A model generated the notes under the pieces. The model ran no database searches. It had not been told where the DNA came from and saw nothing but the letters and a program-made list of their open reading frames with translations. A stretch of DNA of 64,000 nt from Vibrio sp. NTOU-M3. GTDB lineage: Bacteria > Pseudomonadota > Gammaproteobacteria > Enterobacterales > Vibrionaceae. Below are positions 52,384 to 61,072 of the stretch, one piece after another. Each line of letters begins with the position of its first letter. Positions within the stretch are counted from its first letter, which is position 1. The position numbers and the translations under genes are program-made. The stretch lies in assembly GCF_040869035.1 (NCBI RefSeq), contig NZ_CP162101.1:434001-498000 (forward strand), read 5' to 3'.

Positions 52384-52848
52384 ATGAAATGGACTCTTCT
52401 CATTAGTTTTTTGCTAGTCAGCACCTACACCCACGCCGCCGATCTCGTGATTAAGTTGCCAAATGAAAAAGTTGAAACGCTCAGTAGACAGACACTAATG
52501 AGTCAATTTCCGATCTCATCATTTACAACGCAACTACCATGGTTTGAAGAGACAAAAGCGTTCTCTGGAGTCAAAGTCTCCGAACTTTTGAAGTATTACA
52601 AACTTGACAGTGCGCTTGCCGTCTCATTTATTGCGTTGAACGATTATGCTGCAAGCAGCACAGTAAAAGACATCCTCACTTATGATCCAATCATCGCGTA
52701 TCAAATGGATGGTAAGTATATGAAAATAAGAAATAAGGGACCATTTTGGTTGGTATTTGATTTAGATTCAAACCCAGAGATAAACAATCCAACCTATTAT
52801 TCTCAAATGGTTTGGCAAATAGACGAAATTGTTATTCACAACCCATAA
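52384..52848 (+). CDS. Periplasmic protein with molybdopterin-oxidoreductase-like fold
   Basis: 154 aa. Signal peptide MKWTLLISFLLVSTYTHA, then FSGVKVSELLKYYKLDSA, ALNDYAASSTVKDILTYDP, IIAYQMDGKYMKIRNKGPFW and QMVWQIDEIVI. These match the C-terminal core of the sulfite-oxidase/YedY molybdopterin domain, but the Cys that ligates molybdenum is missing. It therefore looks like a ligand-binding or signal partner, not an enzyme. It ends 6 nt before a membrane diguanylate cyclase gene and is probably co-transcribed and a sensor for it. Confidence 0.75.
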   Translation: MKWTLLISFLLVSTYTHAADLVIKLPNEKVETLSRQTLMSQFPISSFTTQLPWFEETKAFSGVKVSELLKYYKLDSALAVSFIALNDYAASSTVKDILTYDPIIAYQMDGKYMKIRNKGPFWLVFDLDSNPEINNPTYYSQMVWQIDEIVIHNP

Positions 52849-52854
52849 TATAAT

Positions 52855-53946
52855 ATGGTTAAGCATTACAAAGAACAGCAACTACCAATACTCTTGTCTC
52901 AAGCGAAAACACTACTCATTGTGTTTTCGGCGATACTTATCGTAGCTAACTTATACTTTCTATCTGCAACCAGAGAGCTTGCACGTTCGTACTCGGAGCA
53001 GCATAACCAAGCATCTTGGTTCTTATTTCAGCTCACTAAGGAGTTTTCTGAGCTCGTTAGTATCACCCCCTTTGCAGCGGATCATACTGAATATGATGAA
53101 CGTATGAAGCTAAAATATGAGCTTACTTGGAGTCGCTTTGATGTCCTCATGCACAGCAAAGAGTCGGACGATATTATGGCTCTTGAAGGGGCATACAGCT
53201 TTTTCAGCGAGATGTTTACTCGCTTCAAGGCGCTTGAAAACCAATTGGAGGTCAAAAGCTCAGAAGAAGCGAAACAGCTCAGTCAAGCATTTAACAATAT
53301 TTACCTGACCACAATACAATACGTGAACGCGAACTTTCGCTTAAAAAGCCCGTTGTATCAAGCTCAAATGCAGCAAGCCCAAATGCTGACCCACGTTCAA
53401 TTTCTTCTGATGTTTCTTCTATTTACCTGCGCAGGATTGGTAAGTTACATACTCCATAAAGAAGCACTGCACCATAAAAGCCTTGCCATAACAGACCCTT
53501 TGACAGGAATTCTCAATCGGTTAGCCTTGCTCAAAGCCCTTGAGTCTAATATTCAACGCCAGCGTCCCTTCACCTTGTTTATCCTAGATCTTAATGGCTT
53601 CAAATCCATTAACGACTCATACGGCCATCAAGCTGGCGATCATTTACTTAGAGTATTTTCACACCGACTTTCAACTCAAAGTGATTCGTTAAATTATCAA
53701 GTTTATCGTATTGGAGGGGATGAGTTTTCAATTATTCTGAATGATATCGAGTGCGGAGCTATTGAAAATATTGAACAAATGGTACGGCAATGCGTGAAAG
53801 AAAAAATCGAGCTCTCAAGTAGCTATGAGTATTTATCAACAAGTGTGGGGATGGCCAGATACCCTGATGATTCAACAACAATGAATCAGTTGATCTCTCA
53901 GGCCGACCACAGTATGTACAAAATGAAGTTTGCGGATCGGCCTTAG
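52855..53946 (+). CDS. Membrane diguanylate cyclase
   Basis: 363 aa. TM1 about 16-38, periplasmic helical sensor about 40-175, TM2 about 176-200, then GGDEF from about 205 (DPLTGILNRLALL; RIGGDEFSII near 296). The active loop GGDEF is intact, so it should make c-di-GMP from two GTP. There is an RxxD-like inhibition site possibility in QRQRPF only loosely; not clear. The preceding gene for a secreted molybdopterin-fold protein probably supplies the periplasmic signal. Confidence 0.9.
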   Translation: MVKHYKEQQLPILLSQAKTLLIVFSAILIVANLYFLSATRELARSYSEQHNQASWFLFQLTKEFSELVSITPFAADHTEYDERMKLKYELTWSRFDVLMHSKESDDIMALEGAYSFFSEMFTRFKALENQLEVKSSEEAKQLSQAFNNIYLTTIQYVNANFRLKSPLYQAQMQQAQMLTHVQFLLMFLLFTCAGLVSYILHKEALHHKSLAITDPLTGILNRLALLKALESNIQRQRPFTLFILDLNGFKSINDSYGHQAGDHLLRVFSHRLSTQSDSLNYQVYRIGGDEFSIILNDIECGAIENIEQMVRQCVKEKIELSSSYEYLSTSVGMARYPDDSTTMNQLISQADHSMYKMKFADRP

Positions 53947-53956
53947 CTCACTCGAT

Positions 53957-54397
53957 CTATTGTAGGCGCTTTCTCCAGCTCTCACAGGCTTGTTCTATCG
54001 CCTGGTAAGCCACTTTGTATTCTCGCTCTCCTTTGCCATACGGATCACTAATGGTACCTGTAGACCATTGTCCTAGCAGAAATGTTTTGCTTCGTGCAGT
54101 TGAAGCAATATCTGCTACCGAATAAATATGAGATTCTTCCATCACTAAAATCAGCTCCGCCCATTGGCAAAGTTCAGGGGTTAACTGTTTTGCCTGATGT
54201 GTGGAAAGATCAATATTTGCATCTAGCGCTAACTGAATCATTGGCTCACTGGCTCTGGCGCTGATTAAGTTACTTTTTTGCGTAATTAAACCTGCAGAAT
54301 CCAATTCTTTATCGGGCATGATTTTCGATAGCATTTCTTTAGCGATCGGAGAGCGACAAATATTGCCAGCACACACGACGAGGATTTTATCAAACAT
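53957..54397 (-). CDS. wzb: Low-molecular-weight protein-tyrosine phosphatase, Wzb-like
   Basis: 146 aa. Active loop CAGNICRS at 9-16 (C-X5-R) and the general-acid DPYGKGEREY near 117 are those of LMW-PTPs. In capsule and exopolysaccharide loci Wzb removes phosphate from the Wzc tyrosine kinase. The start overlaps the upstream O-antigen-ligase-like gene by 8 nt, so they are coupled. The matching kinase is not in this window. Confidence 0.9.
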   Translation of the reverse strand: MFDKILVVCAGNICRSPIAKEMLSKIMPDKELDSAGLITQKSNLISARASEPMIQLALDANIDLSTHQAKQLTPELCQWAELILVMEESHIYSVADIASTARSKTFLLGQWSTGTISDPYGKGEREYKVAYQAIEQACESWRKRLQ

Positions 54398-55784
54398 AAT
54401 CTTTCTCTGAACGTCTTGAGATTTTCATTGAAGCACTGCAGCCAGCCAAAACTAAGATTGTAAGAAATGTCACTGCATTCGCTGGCGCTTGGAGCATGAA
54501 GTCGACTGATATATGAATCAGCATCGCTAGTATAGCCATAAAACATCCTAACGCCGTGCCTTTTAGTGTCCGACTATTACGGGTTCTCATACTTTTAACG
54601 CATAACCACAATGCCCATAAGCAAGGAAAGCCCAACAGCAACGTTGCGGGGATACCCGCTTCAACAGCAAACTGCAGGTAGTCATTATGTGCGTGGTCAT
54701 AGAAGCCAATATTATATTTTGAATAAGCTGGAAAAACAGAATAAAAACTCCCCATCCCTGTTCCAGTCAATGGAAAATCAGAAATAATCGGGAGACTCCA
54801 CTCTACAACTTCATCACGAGTCTCTTGAGTAAATGAAGTCTCAGCGATACGCTGCTGAACTTTACTCACACCAAATAAGGATCCGACTACAATCGCATCG
54901 ATCATCAAAACACTAATAATAAGAGCAACTAACGCTCTTGGTTTCTGCTTATAAAACAGTAACGCAACAATTCCACCTATGCATGACGCAACAAAAAACG
55001 CAGTATTCCCCATTCGAGATCGAGACATAACTAACGCTATCACCACCACAACCATTGCCAAGCGAACCAGCATTTTCCCCGACAAAATGGCGCTGATCCA
55101 ACGCTGAAAGCGAACGAACCAAGAGCCAGAGGAAGTTGCATGTAAGTTCGCCACAATTAGTGCGATACCTGAACATAAGCACATAACTAGATAGTTAGCA
55201 AAATGGTTTTTATATATAAAAGAACCAGTAGCAGCTCTGTCAACTTGTAGCTCAAATATTAAGCTTTGTTCTACACCAGAAAGTATTTCAAAAGCACCAT
55301 AAGTCGCTTGAAACAATCCGCTAAGTAGTAAAGTTAGCAACACATTCTTAACTCGGTTTGGAGTATTAACAAATAAAATCACACACAACACAAATAACGT
55401 AAATGTAATTCCTTTAAACAGATTCATTCTTGTAGCGACAGGATCAAGTGTTATTGGTGCGAAAGAGTGACCAAATTGTTTGTAAAATACATAAGCATTA
55501 GGAGAAATGTAACTCAAAGTATCAATAGGAATCGGTACTAACTGTATAAAAGCCCATATTTGATAGGTGACTAATGGAAGAATTAACCAGAAAAATCTAG
55601 TAAGTCTTTCGATAGGAAATTTTCTATTTGCTAAATAACTTGAGATAATAAAAAAAATAAATACAAAGCTGACAGCTATTTCAAATAATGACCAAGCCCA
55701 TAATCTATTAGAGCCAAGAGGTATTGGTAACCACACTAGTAGCAACAGCAAAGCATAAAAACATGCTTTATCTACTTTATTCAT
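54390..55784 (-). CDS. O-antigen ligase/Wzy-like polymerase
   Basis: 464 aa with about twelve hydrophobic segments and a large periplasmic loop near 320-365 containing LTGTGMGSFYSVFPAYSKYN and HAHNDYLQFAVEAGIP. The H-x-H-N-D-Y-L motif is the Wzy_C/O-antigen ligase (PF04932) signature. It joins or polymerises surface sugars in the inner membrane. With wzb downstream and the VpsP-like, CabA and regulator genes nearby, it belongs to a surface polysaccharide region. Confidence 0.87.
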   Translation of the reverse strand: MNKVDKACFYALLLLLVWLPIPLGSNRLWAWSLFEIAVSFVFIFFIISSYLANRKFPIERLTRFFWLILPLVTYQIWAFIQLVPIPIDTLSYISPNAYVFYKQFGHSFAPITLDPVATRMNLFKGITFTLFVLCVILFVNTPNRVKNVLLTLLLSGLFQATYGAFEILSGVEQSLIFELQVDRAATGSFIYKNHFANYLVMCLCSGIALIVANLHATSSGSWFVRFQRWISAILSGKMLVRLAMVVVVIALVMSRSRMGNTAFFVASCIGGIVALLFYKQKPRALVALIISVLMIDAIVVGSLFGVSKVQQRIAETSFTQETRDEVVEWSLPIISDFPLTGTGMGSFYSVFPAYSKYNIGFYDHAHNDYLQFAVEAGIPATLLLGFPCLWALWLCVKSMRTRNSRTLKGTALGCFMAILAMLIHISVDFMLQAPANAVTFLTILVLAGCSASMKISRRSEKDYV

Positions 55785-56108
55785 TCTATATATCCAAAAT
55801 CATATTGCTTGTATAATGTACATTTCATACATAAATTCGTTAAAATAACTTGTCAGTACTCAAATACTAGTCGCTATTTAGTACCAAAGTAGCATTATAA
55901 TGAAATTGCACTTTCTGTCAGCAAACTGTCAAAAATATCCTCTTATAAAAACAATGCATCTCATACTTAAGACAAACTTGTTGTAACAATTGTAATATAG
56001 TGATGCCCTGAGATTAAAAAGTTCAAGCTTTTTCTTATGTAATGACATCGAATGAAGTGTACTATCGAAAAAAGCTTACTTTCAAACTGGTTTCTTGATG
56101 GAAAAATG
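55785..56108. other. 324-bp AT-rich divergent promoter region
   Basis: It lies between the O-antigen-ligase-like gene (-) and the porin (+). It contains AAATACTAGTC (55862-55872) followed by GCTATTTAGTACC, closely resembling the element upstream of CabA-1 (59662-59672 and the GGTACC next to it). No gene seen. Confidence 0.45.
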
Positions 56109-57077
56109 ATGAAAAAGACTTATTTAGCTACAGTACTAACTCTCACGATTGTAGGACCTGTTAATGCGTACGAGCTTATCAATACAGATCAAGCTTACTT
56201 AGATATTTATGGAAGTATAAAAGCCCAAGCTAAGATTATGGATGAAAAAGATAATCGCTACACTTTTGGCGATTCAAAAATAGGTTTAACAAGTCGATAT
56301 GGTGTAACTGACACGTTAGCGTTAGCTGCTGGTCTTGAAGCAGAAGTAAATTTGGACGCAGATGAAGATAAGAATAAGGACGACTTATATCTATCCCAAT
56401 ACTACGCCGGTATTTACTCAGAATCACTTGGCTTATTAACTTATGGCAAGCACTCAACTTCATCCGACGACCTTGGGGGAGTCGATTTTTCCGAAGGTTT
56501 TGGGGGATTATCTGACTTAAATAGTGTAGGTGTCAAAGGAGACACTATCAAGTACCGTTATAATAACGACTTATTTAAAGCAAGTATTACATATGGCCCA
56601 GAAGCCGGTGCACGTAAACGTGAATTAGCAGAGTTTTATGGCAGCTACACCTCAGCAGATATAACGTTTGTTGCAGGTATTGGCCAATCTTCGACCAATA
56701 CATCATCCGATCAAACTAACTCTTTATATGGTCATACATCCCTTTTTCTTGATATGGGTGACTATAATCTTGGTGCTACCTATTACTATAATTCAACTGA
56801 AGATGAGTTAATTAGTTCACGTTCTGTAGATAAGAATGCTTTTGCACTAGGAGGACAATTGGCCTTCGTAGAAAATACCACTCTATACTCGGGTTATGAG
56901 TTCATCATGCAAGATTCTGAAACTATGTCACAAGATGGAAATCTACACAATGTATACACAGGTATATCCTATTTAATAGTTGATTGGACTAAAATATTTA
57001 CTGAACTCGGCTATAAAGAACCAATAACTGGGCCTAGCGAAGTTAACTTCTCATTAGGTGCTACGATCACTTTCTAG
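56109..57077 (+). CDS. Porin-like outer-membrane protein
   Basis: 322 aa from the second of two tandem ATGs (56106/56109); the open frame from 56052 would mask the signal peptide (MKKTYLATVLTLTIVGPVNA). It reads DIYGSIKAQAKIMDEKDNR, alternating hydrophobic residues typical of beta strands, Asp- and Gly-rich loops, and a C-terminal VNFSLGATITF ending in Phe as in trimeric porins. Gram-negative porin family (Porin_4). Its place opposite a polysaccharide gene may mean it helps pass sugars, inferred only. Confidence 0.8.
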   Translation: MKKTYLATVLTLTIVGPVNAYELINTDQAYLDIYGSIKAQAKIMDEKDNRYTFGDSKIGLTSRYGVTDTLALAAGLEAEVNLDADEDKNKDDLYLSQYYAGIYSESLGLLTYGKHSTSSDDLGGVDFSEGFGGLSDLNSVGVKGDTIKYRYNNDLFKASITYGPEAGARKRELAEFYGSYTSADITFVAGIGQSSTNTSSDQTNSLYGHTSLFLDMGDYNLGATYYYNSTEDELISSRSVDKNAFALGGQLAFVENTTLYSGYEFIMQDSETMSQDGNLHNVYTGISYLIVDWTKIFTELGYKEPITGPSEVNFSLGATITF

Positions 57078-57078
57078 A

Positions 57079-57118
57079 AAAAAAAGGAGCTAACACTTTG
57101 TTTGCTCCTTTTTTTATT
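57079..57118. terminator. Intrinsic terminator of porin gene
   Basis: Stem AAAAAAAGGAGC (57079-57090) and GCTCCTTTTTTT, 13-nt loop, ending in T-rich sequence; it may also serve the converging gene ending at 57147. Confidence 0.88.
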
Positions 57119-57146
57119 TTGCTATAATTATAAAATTCTTACATGC

Positions 57147-57584
57147 TTAATTTCTAGAGATCGAAGCCTTAGGACTTACTGGCGTAGGCCTAGGAGTAAC
57201 AGTCTCAATACCTGCCGCAGTTTCAGCAGCTACGAGTGTTGGATCTATACCTGCATCGATTGCTGCAATCGTTACAGTTGAACTACTGACCCCATTTTTA
57301 AGAGCAATCTGAGCTAATTGAGCAGCATTCTCTGGCATCAATCTCATCGCTGAAGATATTACATCTAAAGTAGCTTCTGGCTTTAGTTGTAACAATAAAG
57401 CAAATACTTGCGATAACTCGTTTCCTTGATTGTAATCAGCAAGTATGTCAGTTGTAAGTTCACGAGGTTCAGATTTAGAAGTTGTAACTATTTCAGTTAA
57501 TGCATCTAAATTTAAGTTATTAGCAACGGAAACTTGAGGAATTCCACATAACATTAAACTGACCAGCATTACTTTAGCATTCAT
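57147..57584 (-). CDS. Small secreted protein of unknown function
   Basis: 145 aa. Signal peptide about 1-21 (MNAKVMLVSLMLCGIPQVSVA), then Ala-rich helices (NAAQLAQIALKNGVSSSTVTIAAIDAGIDPTLVAAETAAG) and a Pro/Thr tail (TVTPRPTPVSPKAS). AAGGAG precedes the ATG. Not recognised; similar Ala-rich repeats near biofilm or capsule loci have been noted. It lies between the porin and the VpsP-like gene on the minus strand. Confidence 0.7.
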   Translation of the reverse strand: MNAKVMLVSLMLCGIPQVSVANNLNLDALTEIVTTSKSEPRELTTDILADYNQGNELSQVFALLLQLKPEATLDVISSAMRLMPENAAQLAQIALKNGVSSSTVTIAAIDAGIDPTLVAAETAAGIETVTPRPTPVSPKASISRN

Positions 57585-57647
57585 ATATACTCCTTATGCT
57601 TCTTTAAATTAGTAGCATGTATTTTCAGTTCTTAAATTTTATCAACT

Positions 57648-58379
57648 TCAATCACACCCATTAAAATTACGGCCGCCAAATTTAGTAATAGAGCAAAATC
57701 GCATCTTTAATAAAGGTTGGGTCAATATTCTACGAAAATGATACTCATTCAAACCATATTTTGAACCATTGAATATCATTGAGATTGCATCCTCTTTGTC
57801 ATCAACAGTAAGCATAGGCCAAAAAGCCAAGTAGAACTCTAAACTATTTGACCCGGTAACCTTTTCATAAGGGCCTTGTTTTTTTGACAAATCGATAAGC
57901 CCTTTTATTTTCATGTAACTAGCTCCGTTTCTCCATTCTTCTTTAGCCAATGATGCATAGCCATATGCATCATATGGTTTCAATAAAATAAATGATTCCA
58001 TCATTTTTTTACTTCTTTCAGAGTATTCACGAGCTAACCACTCGTCGTTAAGTCTAAGTGTTGCTATGTAGCTAGCCCATGCATAAAAATTTGATGCATA
58101 AGAAAAATAATCAGGATGATTGGAAGAGGAAGATAACCATGAATCCAGTTGTTCAGGGGCTAATTTATTAGAAATACTTACTACATCAGTTGTCTCAGCA
58201 ATCTCATATTTGATTTGTTCACCTTTTTGCTTTATATCATGTAGTAAAAAATTATTCTTAATAGCAACAAAACCATTTAAAAAAATGGCCAAGCACAAAG
58301 CTAGTAAGGAAGATGTAACAACTAAAGAGTGATGATTGGAAAATAGATACACGCTAAGAAAATGTAGTAAAAATTGCAT
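57648..58379 (-). CDS. VpsP-like polysaccharide-locus protein
   Basis: 243 aa with one N-terminal hydrophobic segment (about 19-39, SLLALCLAIFLNGFVAI) and a mostly helical rest with tetratricopeptide-like look (YASNFYAWASYIATLRLNDEW; AYGYASLAKEEWRNGASY). Size, topology and context fit VpsP of the Vibrio polysaccharide loci, where its role is unclear. The match is by pattern only. It is 63 nt upstream of the small secreted-protein gene on the same strand. Confidence 0.55.
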   Translation of the reverse strand: MQFLLHFLSVYLFSNHHSLVVTSSLLALCLAIFLNGFVAIKNNFLLHDIKQKGEQIKYEIAETTDVVSISNKLAPEQLDSWLSSSSNHPDYFSYASNFYAWASYIATLRLNDEWLAREYSERSKKMMESFILLKPYDAYGYASLAKEEWRNGASYMKIKGLIDLSKKQGPYEKVTGSNSLEFYLAFWPMLTVDDKEDAISMIFNGSKYGLNEYHFRRILTQPLLKMRFCSITKFGGRNFNGCD

Positions 58380-58530
58380 ATAAAAGACTTTACATATTCT
58401 TAAGAGTAAAACAAAAGGTATATTTTAAACAAAACCAGAAAATCGCATTTATGAGATAAAATGTAACACTATTTGCTTCAAATGATGAGCATGTCAGGCT
58501 GGCAATTTTAGGTTGGTTATGAACAAGGCA

Positions 58531-58561
58531 AAAAAAAACCGACAACAAAGTTGTCGGTTTT
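58531..58561 (-). terminator. Intrinsic terminator of CabA-1 gene
   Basis: Stem AAAACCGACAAC (58535-58546) and GTTGTCGGTTTT (58550-58561), AAA loop; minus-strand T-run to 58531. Only 20 nt after the CabA-1 stop. Confidence 0.9.
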
Positions 58562-58580
58562 AAGGTATGACTAAATCACA

Positions 58581-59486
58581 TTATACTAGAAAGTCAGCAT
58601 CATCTGTTAGGATAGTGAATTCATCACCAGATTCTGTAGTAAATGTTACAGCCGTAAATTCGCTTGAGTCAAACCCTTCATCACCAAGATGATCTGCTTG
58701 ACTAGCAGACAGCTCAGATACAGTGTAAGACTCAACACCTTCACCCATTTCTACGTCTAGGTCTGCAACAATCAAACCGAATTCAGAGTCAGCATTGTTT
58801 GCAAGTGCAGCAGCATCCATTTCTAGTACAGAGTCAACACCTTGGCCTTTACCTTGAACAACTTCAAAACCTTCAAAAGTTAGGTTAGCATCGCCATTTG
58901 TGTAAAGAACATCTAGACCTTCTCCGCCATCAACATGACGTAATTGACTTTGATATTCTGCAAGCTCAAGGTTTGAGAAATCAAATTTATCATTACCATT
59001 GCCTAAATTAATATCAAATTCTGTATACTTTGAATTTTCAATGTTCATCATTGATACAGCATCATTGCCTTCACCAGTGCTTACTTCAAATAAATTGCTC
59101 CACTGCACACTGTTACTTTTAACACCAATCATGATGCTGTCGTCAGAATCTACACCAGCAGTATTGATGAATGCACGTTTAACGTTTAGTACGTCAAGTT
59201 GTGAGTGACCTAAATCTGATTGGTTGTCGATGTATACGTCGACAAAGTTATTGATTTGAATAACTTCATCAGTAGAACCTTCAACTTTCACTTCTTTTGG
59301 AGAGTTCCATACTGATGTGTCTGCTTCAATTTCTGAGAATGAGAACCCTAACTCATCTTCATCAGTAACATTGATATTTACGCCATCTTGCTGGTAATCA
59401 TCATTGACCAAAATACCGTTTTCTTCGTTTAAGTCAGCAGCAGAACCTGTACCATCAGTATTAGTAGTACCAAAAATAACGCTCAT
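58581..59486 (-). CDS. CabA-like Ca2+-binding secreted matrix protein, copy 1
   Basis: 301 aa, strongly acidic, no Cys and no signal peptide. It has RTX-type GGxGxD-related turns (GEGNDAVSM near 139 and LGNGNDKFDF near 161, and HVDGGEGLDVLYTNGDA near 185). N-terminus MSVIFGTTNTDGTGS and C-terminus FTILTDDADFLV match those of copy 2; a C-terminal DDADFLV tail fits type I secretion signals. V. vulnificus CabA, secreted by CabBC, binds calcium and shapes the biofilm matrix; the same job is inferred here. Length 301 aa agrees. Confidence 0.8.
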   Translation of the reverse strand: MSVIFGTTNTDGTGSAADLNEENGILVNDDYQQDGVNINVTDEDELGFSFSEIEADTSVWNSPKEVKVEGSTDEVIQINNFVDVYIDNQSDLGHSQLDVLNVKRAFINTAGVDSDDSIMIGVKSNSVQWSNLFEVSTGEGNDAVSMMNIENSKYTEFDINLGNGNDKFDFSNLELAEYQSQLRHVDGGEGLDVLYTNGDANLTFEGFEVVQGKGQGVDSVLEMDAAALANNADSEFGLIVADLDVEMGEGVESYTVSELSASQADHLGDEGFDSSEFTAVTFTTESGDEFTILTDDADFLV

Positions 59487-59642
59487 TATTCTATCCTTTG
59501 TTAAGGTTTAATATTACGCCCAATTAAAACCATACTTCTTCTAATTGGAAGCTGATATAGGAAATCTAAATTAGATGTCCAAGCGATGGAACCATCTTAT
59601 TCATTTTCTCCACTAGGTGTCGACAATTAGAGATTGATTTAA

Positions 59643-59657
59643 TATTTTTTTGGTACC
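59643..59657 (-). promoter_or_regulatory. Shared upstream element of CabA-1
   Basis: TATTTTTTTGGTACC on the + strand (GGTACCAAAAAAATA on minus), 157 bp before the CabA-1 ATG. An identical 15-mer lies 170 bp before CabA-2. Confidence 0.5.
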
Positions 59658-59858
59658 ATTGAAATACTAGTCTCTATGTTTAAATAAGACTGACAAATGA
59701 TTTAATCATTCATTTAAATAATACACTCCACAAACGCACAATCATTCACAACTCAAATAAAATACACATGATATAGCTTAACTTTAACAAACAATGATTT
59801 ACAATTGACATTGTTTAATTCATGCAAAACCAAACATCTAAAACTTTTTACTTAATCA

Positions 59859-59904
59859 ATGATAGAATGATGGAATGATGGAATGATAGAATGATAGAAT
59901 GATA
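59859..59904. repeat. Tandem 8-bp repeat ATGAT(A/G)GA, about 5.5 copies
   Basis: Units begin at 59859, 59867, 59875, 59883, 59891, with a partial copy at 59899. Octamer repeats of this kind change number by slipped replication. It lies about 370 bp upstream of CabA-1 and about 260 bp downstream of CabA-2. Confidence 0.75.
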
Positions 59905-60113
59905 TTCAATATAAGCTTAGAGATCAGAGCAATCGATATGTGAATTTAAAAATCTTTTTGTGTATTTATTAAACAGAAATAAATTTTGTATACAACGGAA
60001 TATTAGACTAACTATGAATGGTAAAAACATAGCCATCACATAATCAATTTGAGTAGCATATGAGGACGAGGGGATTCAGAGTTAGAGCTTATTATTTATG
60101 TGCAACCTAAATT

Positions 60114-60140
60114 AAAAAGAGCTGACGATTATGCCAGCTC
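60114..60140 (-). terminator. Intrinsic terminator of CabA-2 gene
   Basis: Minus-strand stem GAGCTG and CAGCTC (60140-60135 with 60124-60119), followed by T-run to 60114; 23 nt after the stop. Confidence 0.75.
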
Positions 60141-60163
60141 CTTTAAACTAATATTTATAAATA

Positions 60164-61072
60164 TTATGCAAGGTAATCCGCGTCATCCGTTAGAACAACA
60201 TACTTCTGACCGTCAACTGCAACCTCAACGGCGGCAAAGTTTTCCGCATCAAAACCAAGCTGCTCTACATAATACTCTTGGAAAGCATTAAGATCATGAT
60301 GGATTGAACCATCGATTGATGCTTCATCAAAGCTTAGATCTAGGTTAGAAACAACAAGACCAAGAGGGTTAGCATTATTTGCAAGCGCTGTTGCATCAAG
60401 TGTTAGCTGGCTACCAGCCCCGAAGTTATCGCCTTGAATAACCTCAAAACCACTGAATACCAATTGCGTATCACCATTAGTCACTAAAACGTCCAGACCT
60501 TTACCACCGTCAATGATACGTTCTTTAGAACCATCCAACGCAGTTTGCAGTTGAGAAACATCTGCAGTGTCATTTCCATCACCAAGAGAAATATCGAACT
60601 CTGTATGTTTAGAGTTTAATACGTCAACCATTTCGATAACGTCGTTGCCCGCACCTGTTTCCACAACAAACTTGTTTGACCAAGTGTTGGTGTTACTTTC
60701 TACAGCAATGAAGATGCTGTCATTTGAATCAGAACCTGTTGTATCAATTTGACCACGTTTGGTGTTCAATAGATGAATATGAGAAAAACCAGAATCAGCA
60801 GCATTCTGGATATCAACATCAACAAAATCTTCAACTGTGATCACTTCAAAAGAGCCATCAATTTTGGCTTCTTTGTAGCCGTCTTTGTTCCACTCGTCTG
60901 AAACTACAGTTACTGTATCAAAATCGTAAGTATCTTTTGACGTACCAGTAACAACACCGTCAACACCATCTTCATGGTACACTTTATCAACTTCGCCTGT
61001 TGCATTACCTGCGTTTAAGTTTGCTGATGAACCAGTACTGTCAGTGTTAGTAGTACCCAAAAATACACTCAT
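60164..61072 (-). CDS. CabA-like Ca2+-binding secreted matrix protein, copy 2
   Basis: 302 aa and acidic, clearly a paralogue of copy 1: shared MSV(I/F)xGTTNTDxTGS start, FVDVxIxN, TGAGNDVIEM and LGDGNDTADV turns, GGKGLDVLVTNGDTQLVF, ALANNAxxxGLxVxxLD, and end VVLTDDADYLA. The paralogues differ a good deal, roughly half identical by eye, so the duplication is not recent. No signal peptide; export by the type I system at 62368 onwards is inferred. Having two different CabA proteins may give a mixed or switchable matrix. Confidence 0.8.
   Translation of the reverse strand: MSVFLGTTNTDSTGSSANLNAGNATGEVDKVYHEDGVDGVVTGTSKDTYDFDTVTVVSDEWNKDGYKEAKIDGSFEVITVEDFVDVDIQNAADSGFSHIHLLNTKRGQIDTTGSDSNDSIFIAVESNTNTWSNKFVVETGAGNDVIEMVDVLNSKHTEFDISLGDGNDTADVSQLQTALDGSKERIIDGGKGLDVLVTNGDTQLVFSGFEVIQGDNFGAGSQLTLDATALANNANPLGLVVSNLDLSFDEASIDGSIHHDLNAFQEYYVEQLGFDAENFAAVEVAVDGQKYVVLTDDADYLA

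Larger units (their letters stand above)
59487..60163. other. 677-bp region between the two CabA genes
   Basis: No gene. It contains, left to right, the CabA-1 promoter region, the GGTACC element 59643-59657, AAATACTAGTC at 59662-59672, an 8-bp tandem repeat (59859-59904), and the CabA-2 terminator. It is very AT-rich (about 30% GC). Confidence 0.6.
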
